40,286 nucleotides of DNA. It comes from Bacillota bacterium. GTDB taxonomy: Bacteria > Bacillota > Limnochordia > JAAZLZ01. A program made the translations under genes and the position numbers. Under the pieces are notes generated by a model, which was not told the DNA's origin, did not search any database, and saw only the letters and a program-made list of their open reading frames with translations. The stretch covers positions 1 through 40,286 of the forward strand of contig JAAYLE010000148.1 of assembly GCA_012522085.1 (NCBI GenBank). Direction: 5' to 3'. The stretch's first letter is position 1, and each line of letters begins with the position of its first letter. Positions 22,101 through 30,345 of the stretch are shown here, in pieces.

Positions 22101-22125
22101 CAGGAGGCATCTTACAGCTGCCCTG

Positions 22126-23838
22126 CTACCCTGCCAGTTGTTTGACCCGGCCTGCCCGATTCAAGAGCTCCTGCGCGTGCTGTCGGGCGGTGACCTCATT
22201 GCCCCCCAACATCCGAGCTATCTCTTCCAGCGATTCCTCCTTCTGGAGTCTGGTCAAGTTCACTTTGGTGGTCCCATTAAACTCTTCCTTCTGCACCCGA
22301 TAATGGCTGTCGGCCATGCTGGCTACCTGGGCTAGATGGGTGACCACTAGGACCTGTCGGCTCCTAGCCAATCTGGCCAGCCTAATGGCGACCTTGTCCG
22401 CCGTCTGACCACCGATGCCCGTATCAACTTCATCAAAGATCAAAGTAGCGATATTATCCCCTTTAGCGAGAATCGTCTTTAGCGCCAACATGATGCGGGA
22501 CATCTCACCGCCGGAAGCGATCCGATTCAGGGGCTTAGGTTCTTCCCCCGGATTGGGACCAATGAGAAATTCAATGCGTTCAGCTCCTCGCGGCGTGATT
22601 CGCAGTCCATCTCCCAGGGAAGTGCCGCCCTCATGGGGCAAGAATCCCACCTGAAACCTGGCCCGCGGCATATTAAGATCCTCAAGCTCCCGCCCTACCG
22701 CCCCTTCCAGGCGCGCGGCATGGGACCTCCTAAGCTGAGACAGCTTCGCGGCCAGCTCCTGGAGTTCCCTTTGTAGAATCTCACAACGCTGTTGGAGTTC
22801 TTTGTGCTCTTCGGTCTGCTTTTCTACCAACTCCAGGGCCGCGGCCATCTCTTCCCCCTTGGCGATGATCTCCTCGATGGTGCGACCGTACTTCCGCTTC
22901 AAATGGTTGATAAGCTCCAGTCGCTCCTCGATCTCCTGCAGCCTCCCCGGCCGCGCTTCGATGCCTTCCCCATAGGTTCTAAGCTCCCTGGCAATTTCCT
23001 GGACGAGGATTTGGGTCGACTGGAGGTTCTCCCACAGTGGGGCCAAAGACTTGTCCAGCCGGACCAAGCTTCCCAGTGTTGCCGCTCCCCTGCCGAGCAG
23101 ACTGGCAGCGGACAGCTGGTTTCCATAAAGGAGCTCGTAAGTGCCCATCACCCCTTCATAAAGGGCGCTGGCATTTTGCAAGACGCGCCTTTCTTGTTCC
23201 AGTTCTTCATCCTCGCCAGGCCGCAGACGGGCTTGCTCGATCTCCTCCACCTGATGGAGGAGAAGCTCCCGATCGCTGGCCCGGCGAGCTAGCGTGTCCT
23301 TCCACTTGGTCAGTCGCTCGAGGACTTGCCGGTACTCTCCCAGCTTCGCCTCAAGCTGCCTGCGAAGAGACAAGGCCTCCTCGCCGATGAAGGCATCGAG
23401 AAAGTCGCCATGGGTTTCCGAACGCAACAAGGATTGATGATCATGTTGGCCATGGATGTCGACCAGAGCTTGTCCCACATCAGCCAGGATATGCAAGGGA
23501 ACCACCCGGCCATTCAGCCGACATCGGTGTCGGCCACTGCGATTGACTTCCCGGGTGAGGATGACCAGGCCATCCTCCGGTGGATAACCCAGATCGGTAC
23601 ACAGCTTGCCAACGGGCGAGTCCGGTTCGACGTCAAAGCAAGCTTCCACCAATGCGCTGTCTGCCCCGCCCTTGATGCTGTCAACGGTTGCCCGCCCGCC
23701 GAGGACGGTACACACTGCATCGATGATGATCGATTTGCCGGCTCCAGTTTCCCCCGTCAGGATGTTCAATCCTGGCATGAACTGGCACTCTAGACGCTCG
23801 ATAAGGGCGTAGTTGCGTATGTGGAGCTCCCTCAGCAT
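22126..23838 (-). CDS. recN: DNA repair protein RecN
   Basis: SMC-like ATPase that acts early at double-strand breaks. Walker A GETGAGKS (about 29-36) lies in the globular N-terminus. A long central coiled coil (~155-370) has a helical hinge. The C-terminus carries the ABC signature region (IASGGEMSRIMLALK) and Walker B (TLIFDEVDTGIGG), then VTHLAQVASMADSHYRV. At 570 residues it is the usual size. ATG with GGAGGGACAAGGG. It lies between argR and spoIVB as in B. subtilis and ends at a terminator. Confidence 0.97.
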   Translation of the reverse strand: MLRELHIRNYALIERLECQFMPGLNILTGETGAGKSIIIDAVCTVLGGRATVDSIKGGADSALVEACFDVEPDSPVGKLCTDLGYPPEDGLVILTREVNRSGRHRCRLNGRVVPLHILADVGQALVDIHGQHDHQSLLRSETHGDFLDAFIGEEALSLRRQLEAKLGEYRQVLERLTKWKDTLARRASDRELLLHQVEEIEQARLRPGEDEELEQERRVLQNASALYEGVMGTYELLYGNQLSAASLLGRGAATLGSLVRLDKSLAPLWENLQSTQILVQEIARELRTYGEGIEARPGRLQEIEERLELINHLKRKYGRTIEEIIAKGEEMAAALELVEKQTEEHKELQQRCEILQRELQELAAKLSQLRRSHAARLEGAVGRELEDLNMPRARFQVGFLPHEGGTSLGDGLRITPRGAERIEFLIGPNPGEEPKPLNRIASGGEMSRIMLALKTILAKGDNIATLIFDEVDTGIGGQTADKVAIRLARLARSRQVLVVTHLAQVASMADSHYRVQKEEFNGTTKVNLTRLQKEESLEEIARMLGGNEVTARQHAQELLNRAGRVKQLAG

Positions 23839-23853
23839 CCCTTGTCCCTCCGA

Positions 23854-24324
23854 CTATTTGCGCAGCTCTCCCAAACGAGCGAGAACTTCCTTCACCGAAC
23901 CATCGAGGGGGGCTGCTTCCTCCTGCCGAACGATGACCAAGATGGCATCATCTCCACCGATGGTACCGACAATTTCCGGCCAAGCCAGGTCGTCTAGCGC
24001 GGCGGCAACTGCCTGGGCTGTACCGGGCAGGGTCTTGACGACAATCAAGTTCCCCGCATAATCAACATCAATCACATAATCGATAAACGCCCGCTGGGCC
24101 CGGCGCAAGACATCGGATGCTCCCAGCCTCTGGGGCCGCACATAACGATAGGTGCCCCCTTCATCCGCTACTTTGATCAGTCCCAGCTCCTTGATGTCGC
24201 GAGAAATGGTGGCCTGGGTCACAGAAATGCCCCGCTTGCGCAATTCTTCCGCTAATTCCGTCTGGGTAGCGATGGCCTTCGATCGGATGATGTTCAGCAT
24301 GGCTGCTTGACGAACGTTCTTCAT
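23854..24324 (-). CDS. argR: Arginine repressor ArgR/AhrC
   Basis: Arginine-dependent regulator of arginine synthesis and breakdown. N-terminal winged helix (~1-75: IATQTELAEELRKRGISVTQATISRDIKELGLIKV) and C-terminal hexamerisation and arginine-binding domain with GTIGGDDAILVIV, containing the conserved Gly-Asp-Asp of the ligand site. The length of 156 is standard. ATG at 24324 with AGAGG upstream. It is 10 nt after nadK and 15 nt before recN, so it is in their operon. No arginine genes lie in the window. Confidence 0.96.
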   Translation of the reverse strand: MKNVRQAAMLNIIRSKAIATQTELAEELRKRGISVTQATISRDIKELGLIKVADEGGTYRYVRPQRLGASDVLRRAQRAFIDYVIDVDYAGNLIVVKTLPGTAQAVAAALDDLAWPEIVGTIGGDDAILVIVRQEEAAPLDGSVKEVLARLGELRK

Positions 24325-24334
24325 AAATCAGCCT

Positions 24335-25192
24335 CTACACTTCGGGATGGGCTAAACGATTGCGCAACACCTCATAAAAGCCCCGTCCCATCATTTTTAT
24401 TACCCGCGTAGTCTCCTCCGCCCGACAAACCCAGATTTCATCATCAGGCTCCAAGGTTGCTTCACAACGTCCATCGACGGTCAGGACAATATCGGTGTGC
24501 ATTGCCTTAACCTTTACCCTCACCCGCTCTTGCGGCAAGGCAAGGACGGAACGAGTGGCGGTCAAGGTGTGGGGACAAATGGGAGTGATGATCAGGGCAG
24601 CCAGCTTTGAGTTGACCACCGGCCCGCCGGCCGACAGATTGTAAGCCGATGAACCGGTAGGGGTGGCAATAATCATCCCGTCCGCCGCAAAATTGCCGAC
24701 CAACTGATCATCAACAGTCGTCTCCAAGGTGATGATGCGAGCAACCGGCCCCCTGGTGATAACGGCATCGTTCAAGGCCAGGAACACCCCTTGACAACGG
24801 TTCTGCCGCCGCAGCTCAACCCGGAGCATCATCCGCTCTTCCACCTGGTACTTGCCCTGGAGAAGCAGCTGCAGACCTTCCTCCAGCTCACCAATCTCCA
24901 GTTCCGTCAAGAAACCTAAATGCCCAAGATTGACTCCCAGAATTGGCACGCCTGTCCCCGCGGTCAATCTAGCGGCCCGCAAAAAGGTGCCATCCCCGCC
25001 AAGGACGATCATCACATCCAGGTCCCGGGTTAGGTCCTCCGATAATGGCCCGTCCACCCCAGACAAGGAGGAAATGGCCTCTTGGGGCGCGTAGACCTCA
25101 ATTCCCCGTTCCTTGAGGGTCTCTATGACCTTGTTCGAGGCTTTTACAGCTTCCGCCTTGTCAAGATGGGCAAGCACGCCAACCCGCTGCAC
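24335..25192 (-). CDS. nadK: NAD kinase
   Basis: Phosphorylates NAD to NADP. Shows the family motifs GGDGTFLRAAR (about 65-75), LGVNLGHLGFLTE, and the conserved block DGMIIATPTGSSAYNLSAGGPVV that binds NAD and contributes the catalytic Asp/Thr. The length of 285 is normal. GTG start at 25192 with GGAGGTGG upstream; an intervening ATG is out of frame. It sits between tlyA and argR, a common Clostridia/Bacilli order. Confidence 0.96.
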   Translation of the reverse strand: MQRVGVLAHLDKAEAVKASNKVIETLKERGIEVYAPQEAISSLSGVDGPLSEDLTRDLDVMIVLGGDGTFLRAARLTAGTGVPILGVNLGHLGFLTELEIGELEEGLQLLLQGKYQVEERMMLRVELRRQNRCQGVFLALNDAVITRGPVARIITLETTVDDQLVGNFAADGMIIATPTGSSAYNLSAGGPVVNSKLAALIITPICPHTLTATRSVLALPQERVRVKVKAMHTDIVLTVDGRCEATLEPDDEIWVCRAEETTRVIKMMGRGFYEVLRNRLAHPEV

Positions 25193-25252
25193 CCCTCATC
25201 GCCACCTCCCATGTCGTATTATTTCTTCGCCAAACCAATAATTTCCCCTTCC

Positions 25253-26059
25253 CTATCCGCGCAACCATCGATGGGCGTCGGCAACCACTCGCCCTACTTC
25301 GTCCTCCAGCAAAACCGTCTCGGCCGTTTGCTTTCGCCAGTAGATCAAAAACTCGATGTTCCCTTCCGGACCGGTGATGGGCGAATACGTAAGGCCAACG
25401 GTCTTCCAGCCCCAGCTTAAGGCCGCCTGGGCGATTTCCAGCAAGACATGTCGATGAACCTCCGGATCCCGAACGACCCCCTTCTTCCCCACTTGTTCCC
25501 GACCAGCTTCAAACTGGGGCTTCACCAGGGCGATAACTTCACCGGCGGGAGTCAACAGGTTCCAGAGCACTTCGAGGAATTTTCGGATCGAAATGAATGA
25601 GACATCCACAGTTGCCAAATCCGGGGGTTCTTCAAGATCCCCCGGATTCATATGGCGGATATTAGTCCTCTCCATCACGACAACCCGCGGATCGGTCCGC
25701 AGCGACCAAGCAAGCTGTCCGTATCCCACATCAACGGCGTAGACTTTGCGCGCACCGTGTTGCAGTAAACAGTCGGTGAACCCCCCGGTAGAGGCGCCAA
25801 CATCGATAACGACCTTGTCCGTCACATCGACCTGCCACAAGTCTAGGGCCTTCTTCAGTTTCAATCCGCCCCTGCTGACGTAGGGAAGAACCTGACCCTT
25901 CACCTCTATCTCCACCTCGGGGGGAAACTTGCTGCCGGGTTTGATGACCTGTTGACCATTCACGTAGACGATGCCCGCCATGATCATTCCTTGCGCCCGT
26001 TGCCGACTAGGGGCCAAGGAGCGTTGGGTGAGCAGCTGATCGAGCCGAACCCTAGCCAA
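25253..26059 (-). CDS. tlyA: TlyA-family rRNA 2'-O-methyltransferase
   Basis: N-terminal S4 RNA-binding domain (VRLDQLLTQRSLAPSRQRAQGMIMAGIVYVNGQ, ~4-60) joined to an FtsJ/RrmJ-like methyltransferase fold with SAM motif VIDVGASTGGFTDCLLQHGA and the downstream ATVDVSFIS and LVKPQFE. TlyA proteins methylate ribosomal RNA; older names call them hemolysins. The length of 268 is typical. TTG start with GGGAGG seven bases upstream; it overlaps the end of dxs by eight bases. Confidence 0.94.
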   Translation of the reverse strand: MARVRLDQLLTQRSLAPSRQRAQGMIMAGIVYVNGQQVIKPGSKFPPEVEIEVKGQVLPYVSRGGLKLKKALDLWQVDVTDKVVIDVGASTGGFTDCLLQHGARKVYAVDVGYGQLAWSLRTDPRVVVMERTNIRHMNPGDLEEPPDLATVDVSFISIRKFLEVLWNLLTPAGEVIALVKPQFEAGREQVGKKGVVRDPEVHRHVLLEIAQAALSWGWKTVGLTYSPITGPEGNIEFLIYWRKQTAETVLLEDEVGRVVADAHRWLRG

Positions 26060-27896
26060 GGGATTTCCTCCCTTCCCTCCTCAGGGCCTCTTGGGCATAG
26101 GCGCTGATAGCCTCCGGCGTCAAACCATACTTTTCATGGAGCACCGAAACAGGGCCATGCTCAATAAAGACGTCGGGCAGGCCAATCCGACCTATGAGCC
26201 TGCCATTGGGACAAGCTTCGAGGACGGCGCTGCCAAATCCCCCCATCAATACGTTTTCTTCAACGGTAATCAGGTAGCCCGGTGTGCTTCGAATCAATTC
26301 CACATCCAACGGCTTGACGAAACGAGCATTAACCACCCCGGCATCGATGCCCTGGCGGGCCAGAAGCTTGGCTGCCTCCTGGCAAGTCCCTACCATGGAG
26401 CCAAGGGTAATGAAATTCAGGTCCTGGCCCGTCGATAGCCTCTGCCCCCGCCCCAGAGCGATTGGTTCTTCAGATCCGAGGGGCGTCAGACTGCCGCGTG
26501 GGTAGCAAAGGGCAACTGGACCTTCATAGTTGAGAGCCCAAGCTAACATATCTTCTAATTCCTTGCCATCCTTCGGCGCCAAGATGACCAGACCAGGGAT
26601 AATCCGTAAGAAGGACAGGTCGAAGGCTCCGTGGTGGGTTGGGCCATCTTCCCCGACCAAACCGCTGCGGTCGATCGCCAAGACCACCGGCAGCCCCTGC
26701 AGACAGATGTCATGGATGAGTTGATCGTATCCCCGCTGCAGGAAGGTTGAGTACATAGCTACTACCGGCCGCTTTCCCCCGACGGCCAGTCCCGCGGCCA
26801 AGACCAGGGCATGCTGCTCGGCAATGCCCACATCGAAGAATCGATCGGGAAACTGCTGCTGGAATACACTGAGGCCCGTCCCTTCGGCCATCGCCGCGGT
26901 GACGGCCACAATTCGGTCATCCTCCTTGGCCATCCGGCAGAGCGTCTCGCCGAAGAGTCGACTATTAGACGGTCCATTTTCGCCGGATGATGCGGCCGCA
27001 ATGCCATGGTACTGTCTCGGATTGCGCTCGGCCAGAGGATGTCCCTTGCCCTTGGTAGTCACCACATGTAGGAGCACCGGGCCCTTCATGGCCAGGGCAT
27101 CCCGCAAGCCCCACCTCAAAAGCCCGATGTTATGTCCGTTCAAGGGTCCGTAATAAGAAAACCCGAGCTCTTCAAAAAACATCCCCGGTACGAGCACCTG
27201 CTTCAGGCCATCTTTGAGCTTGTCGACGACCCGGTGGACGATCCCGCCAAAAGCAGGGATTTGTTTCAGCAAGTTTTCCAACTCGGTCCTTGCTTTATAT
27301 AAAGTGGGGTCCATCCGCAGCTGGGTAAGATAGCGGGCGAGGGCCCCAACGTTTTTGTCAATGGACATTTCATTGTCATTCAGGATCACCAGCAGGTCAG
27401 TTCCCCGGTGCCCGGCGTGATTGAGGGCTTCAAAGGCAAGTCCTGCCCCCAAGGCGCCATCGCCGATGACAGCCACCACATGGTAATCCTCCCCGGCCAG
27501 ATCCCGCGCCTCAGCTAAGCCTAAAGCCGCCGAGATGGAAGTACTGCTGTGGCCGGCACCAAAAATGTCATGGGGACTTTCGGAGCGGCGGGGAAACCCG
27601 CTAAGGCCCCCATATTGTCGCAGTGAGGCAAACTGGTCCCGCCGTCCCGTAAGGAGCTTGTGGGCATAAGTCTGATGCCCCACATCCCAGATGATCTTGT
27701 CCCGGGGACTGTCTAAAATGCTGTGGAGGGCAATGGTCAATTCCACCACACCCAGGTTGGCCGCCAAATGTCCCCCGCAATTAGAGACAGTCGAGATGAT
27801 CTCCTCCCGGATTTCTTCCGCCAGCTTGCTTAGCTCGCTAGAGGTTAGACCTTTCAAGTCGGCGGGCGAGTTAACCGCGTCTAATACTCGAGTCAT
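26052..27896 (-). CDS. dxs: 1-deoxy-D-xylulose-5-phosphate synthase
   Basis: Thiamin-diphosphate enzyme that condenses pyruvate and glyceraldehyde-3-phosphate, the first step of the MEP isoprenoid route. The TPP motif begins GDGALGAGLAFEALNHAG and ends NDNEMS. The transketolase pyrimidine-binding domain has DVGIAEQHALVLAAGLAVGG, and the C-terminal domain is complete. ATG at 27896 (MTRVLDAV) has GAGGAG six bases upstream; the reading from 28025 would run into the previous gene and lacks an SD. It then has 614 residues. It supplies precursors for IspA encoded upstream. Confidence 0.96.
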   Translation of the reverse strand: MTRVLDAVNSPADLKGLTSSELSKLAEEIREEIISTVSNCGGHLAANLGVVELTIALHSILDSPRDKIIWDVGHQTYAHKLLTGRRDQFASLRQYGGLSGFPRRSESPHDIFGAGHSSTSISAALGLAEARDLAGEDYHVVAVIGDGALGAGLAFEALNHAGHRGTDLLVILNDNEMSIDKNVGALARYLTQLRMDPTLYKARTELENLLKQIPAFGGIVHRVVDKLKDGLKQVLVPGMFFEELGFSYYGPLNGHNIGLLRWGLRDALAMKGPVLLHVVTTKGKGHPLAERNPRQYHGIAAASSGENGPSNSRLFGETLCRMAKEDDRIVAVTAAMAEGTGLSVFQQQFPDRFFDVGIAEQHALVLAAGLAVGGKRPVVAMYSTFLQRGYDQLIHDICLQGLPVVLAIDRSGLVGEDGPTHHGAFDLSFLRIIPGLVILAPKDGKELEDMLAWALNYEGPVALCYPRGSLTPLGSEEPIALGRGQRLSTGQDLNFITLGSMVGTCQEAAKLLARQGIDAGVVNARFVKPLDVELIRSTPGYLITVEENVLMGGFGSAVLEACPNGRLIGRIGLPDVFIEHGPVSVLHEKYGLTPEAISAYAQEALRREGRKSLG

Positions 27897-27897
27897 G

Positions 27898-28623
27898 TTA
27901 CTCTCCTCGTTTCCCTTTCCGCTTCCGTCCCTTCTTGGACTGCCGATTAGCCTTTCCGAAGATGGCAATCCCGGTGCCCTTCTCAAGCCAGTAAAACAGC
28001 CGGCCCACGGCGAGGACGATATCATCGGCGTATTTTAACGCAATCACTTTCCCACAAGCTTTGCCCGCAACGGTCAAGGCGGCAATCACCGCCACCATCA
28101 GGGTCGTCACTACCGGTTCTTTGAATCCCGGCCGCAACAGGAGCACGCGCATCACAACCGCCGTGGCCACGGCGCCGCTCAGCGTTCCGGCCACATCACC
28201 GACCATATCGTTGGCAAAGTTGGCTACTCTGTCGGCATGGCGAATGAGGCGGACAGCTTGCTGTGCGCCGGCAACCCGGTCGACAGCCATCGCATGGAAG
28301 GGCTCTTCCCGAGCGGCGGTGACAGCAACCCCGACGATGTCAAAAATGATGCCTAGTCCCACGATGACCAGGAGCAAGACCAAAGCAGGTAAGAGGGTGA
28401 AGAAGGTGAGAAGGGTTTGACTCCCCAGCGAAATGAACACTGATAAAAAAAAGGTCGCTACCCCGACGGCCACAAACCGCCGTATCTGAGAGCGAAAATT
28501 CGGCTCGCCCAAGGAAAGGAACACCGCCTCCTTAGGGTATGTATGGGCCGGCAGCACGCTGAGTAAAGATTGTGGCTTCAGGTCCAGCAGGTTTTCCCAC
28601 AGGCCTTCCGAAGATGTTGCCAT
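27898..28623 (-). CDS. Conserved membrane protein between ispA and dxs
   Basis: 241 residues with four or more membrane helices and a Lys/Arg-rich tail (QSKKGRKRKGKRGE). The core FDIVGVAVTAAREEPFHAMAVDRVAGAQQAVRLIRHADRVANFANDMVGDVAGTLSGA recalls conserved Clostridia proteins sometimes linked loosely to the CNNM/DUF21 fold; no transport function is known (the quoted block spans more than one motif and is given here as its key parts: AVTAA, PFHAM, ANDMVGD). ATG at 28623 has AAAGGGG upstream; the extension to 28716 looks non-coding. The stop adjoins the dxs start (2 bp), so they are co-expressed. A 589-bp gap precedes it. Confidence 0.65.
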   Translation of the reverse strand: MATSSEGLWENLLDLKPQSLLSVLPAHTYPKEAVFLSLGEPNFRSQIRRFVAVGVATFFLSVFISLGSQTLLTFFTLLPALVLLLVIVGLGIIFDIVGVAVTAAREEPFHAMAVDRVAGAQQAVRLIRHADRVANFANDMVGDVAGTLSGAVATAVVMRVLLLRPGFKEPVVTTLMVAVIAALTVAGKACGKVIALKYADDIVLAVGRLFYWLEKGTGIAIFGKANRQSKKGRKRKGKRGE

Positions 28624-29212
28624 CTTGGCGGTTTCCCCTTTACGGCCTGCCTGTTCTGTCGCCAAGAACAGAGCTAGATCGCCACTTAGCCCACATCGCA
28701 ATCCCCAACGTGCCATCCACCGGAAACAGTCTAGGAGTTTTCCTCAACGACGCTAATTGCCTTCTAGCCCCTTTTGCAGAATGGGTTTCAAGCAGTCCAA
28801 ACCAAGAATAGGTTCCACGGCCGCTGAACCATTCTTGTACCATGCTATCCCACCACCCCACTCAGGGCAGGCTACACTGCACCCAACACTAAGTACTGCG
28901 AAAGCAGCTTCTGCATCGCGTGCAGGTTCAGCCCAAGCCGTAACCGATGGCCACGAACTTGGGTCTCCGCGGAAAGGGGGTCAACGCCTACATGCCTTTG
29001 TAGATCGCCCCCGCTTCCTTAACCCCCAGCAGCAGCCCCCGACTGGGCGTCGGCGGCCACCACCAGGGACTTCATCGATGTGCCCTCGACGGATTTTTAG
29101 GCCCGTCTTCAAAGGCAACCGCGCCGACTAGAATACTGCGCCGGCCCACTGTTTGGTGTAGCTGTATTATAACACACCGCCCCAAACCCCGCAAGCAACA
29201 GCATTCACAGGC
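28624..29212. other. 589-bp intergenic gap with promoter, hairpins and decayed-looking frames
   Basis: No gene could be supported. It holds a good minus-strand promoter at the ispA end (29166-29194); a structured stretch where GGGGGTTAA (29021-29029) pairs with TTGACCCCC (28976-28984) around a smaller CTACA/TGTAG hairpin; a frame of MKSLVVAADAQSGAAAGG (from ATG about 29074, SD GAGGG) that hits TAA and then stays open for about 48 codons; and a 7-bp hairpin CTGTTCT/AGAACAG (28651-28671) just before the next gene. It may be a non-coding RNA, a pseudogene or a long leader. Confidence 0.5.
29166..29194 (-). promoter_or_regulatory. Promoter downstream of ispA
   Basis: Minus strand: -35 TTGCGG (29189-29194), a 17-nt spacer and a perfect -10 TATAAT (29166-29171) preceded by TGT (extended -10). 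It begins 19 nt after the ispA stop and fires into the 589-bp gap. Confidence 0.65.
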
Positions 29213-30103
29213 TCATCTATCCCTATGTAAGATGTAGCCGACAAGCTCTCTGAGGGGCCATGCTTCCTCACCCAAGCCCGCCAGGGCCGCCAAAGCATTC
29301 GCGGCCGCACCGTGAGCAGCCTCTTTCGCCTTTTCCAGGCCGAATAGTGCCGGGTAAGTCGCTTTCCCATGACTCGCATCACTGCCCACTGGCTTGCCCA
29401 GCTTGTCCACATCCCCTTCCACATCGAGGATGTCATCGGTGATCTGGAACAACAAACCAAGCTCCCGGCCATAGGTGGTTAACGAGGCCAGCAGTTCCTC
29501 CCCTGCGCCCCCCACCATAGCACCCGTTCGCAAAGCGACGGTAATCAGATCCCCTGTCTTATGGCAGTGAATGTACTCTAAAGTGGCCCTGTCGACCTTC
29601 TTGCCCTCAGATTGCAGGTCGACCACCTGGCCGCCGATCAAGCCTTCGCTGCCGACGGCCTGGGCCACCTCGGCAATGATGTTTACCACCGCGGCATCAT
29701 CCGCCAGGGAAAGACGAGTAAGCAAATAAAAGGCCCTGGTGAGCAAAGCATCGCCGGCCAGGAGGGCGATGGCTTCACCGAACATTTTATGATTCGAAGG
29801 CTTGCCCCGTCGCCAATCATCATCATCCATACATGGCAAATCATCGTGGATTAAAGAAAAAGAATGGATCATCTCCAAGGCTGCCGCTAAGGGCAGGGCC
29901 GCATCGCTCGAACCCTGGGCAATCTCGGCCGCGGTAAGGGCCAAAATGCCCCGCAGACGTTTGCCCCCTCCCAAGGTGGAATAGCGCATCGACCGGTGCA
30001 GAATCTCCGGCACAACATCATCGCCAGGCAAATACTCTTCCAAGGCCCTTTCGATCAATTGCGCCCGGCTGCGTACATATTGCTGCAGATCTTTCACCTT
30101 CAT
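29213..30103 (-). CDS. ispA: Polyprenyl (farnesyl) diphosphate synthase
   Basis: Condenses isopentenyl and dimethylallyl/geranyl diphosphates to farnesyl diphosphate for the lipid carriers of cell-wall synthesis. First aspartate-rich motif DDLPCMD (87-93) with GKPSNH, second DDILD (223-227), and GGKRLRG (46-52). The two extra residues in the first motif are typical of bacterial short-chain type II enzymes. The length of 296 is normal. ATG overlaps the stop of xseB by four bases (ATGA). Confidence 0.95.
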   Translation of the reverse strand: MKVKDLQQYVRSRAQLIERALEEYLPGDDVVPEILHRSMRYSTLGGGKRLRGILALTAAEIAQGSSDAALPLAAALEMIHSFSLIHDDLPCMDDDDWRRGKPSNHKMFGEAIALLAGDALLTRAFYLLTRLSLADDAAVVNIIAEVAQAVGSEGLIGGQVVDLQSEGKKVDRATLEYIHCHKTGDLITVALRTGAMVGGAGEELLASLTTYGRELGLLFQITDDILDVEGDVDKLGKPVGSDASHGKATYPALFGLEKAKEAAHGAAANALAALAGLGEEAWPLRELVGYILHRDR

Positions 30104-30345
30104 CCGACTCCTCCTTGGGCCAGGTCCCGCAATTCCGGGCCAAAGCCTTCGTCCACCAGCACCCTAATCCTTCCTTCGGCCTTGTCCAGACATTCGTTAC
30201 AAAAACGCACCAATTTGATCCCTTGCTCAAACAAGGCCAGGGATTCTTCGAGGGTCGTTTCACCGCCTTCGAGCAGCCGAACGACCTCTTCGAGCAGCCT
30301 GCAAGCTTCTTCAAAATCTAGTTCTTCCCAGTTGATTTCCTTCAC
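30100..30345 (-). CDS. xseB: Exonuclease VII small subunit
   Basis: 81 residues, two long amphipathic helices (ELDFEEACRLLEEVVRLLEGGETTLEESLALFEQGIKLVRFC, given as its key parts EEACRLLEEVV and TLEESLALFEQG) that bind the large subunit. GTG at 30345 is chosen over TTG at 30369: it overlaps the xseA stop as GTGA and has GGAGG just upstream, giving the normal family length. Cotranscribed with xseA and ispA. Confidence 0.93.
   Translation of the reverse strand: MKEINWEELDFEEACRLLEEVVRLLEGGETTLEESLALFEQGIKLVRFCNECLDKAEGRIRVLVDEGFGPELRDLAQGGVG

Larger units (their letters stand above)
22023..22102 (-). promoter_or_regulatory. SD-sequestering leader upstream of spoIVB
   Basis: In minus-strand RNA, CUACUCCCCAU (22091-22081) is perfectly complementary over 11 bp to AUGGGGAGUAG (22033-22023), which contains the spoIVB SD GGGGAG; UAGCCC (22072-22067) and GGGCUA (22038-22033) extend the same stem. 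A second 10-bp repeat, UGACAUAAAA (22102-22093) with UUUUAUGUCA (22049-22040), crosses the first and so is an alternative fold or pseudoknot. The recN terminator sits inside. Confidence 0.55.

Noticed and set aside
28650-28760. GAGGAAAACTCC and ACAGAACAGGC pieces resembling RNase P RNA conserved regions
   Set aside because: They lie about 90 nt apart instead of about 300, and the rest of the conserved core is missing.
28640-28861. 73-codon minus frame MGWWDSMVQEWF... before the membrane protein
   Set aside because: It has only a poor SD, overlaps the start of the next gene in another frame, and resembles no known protein.
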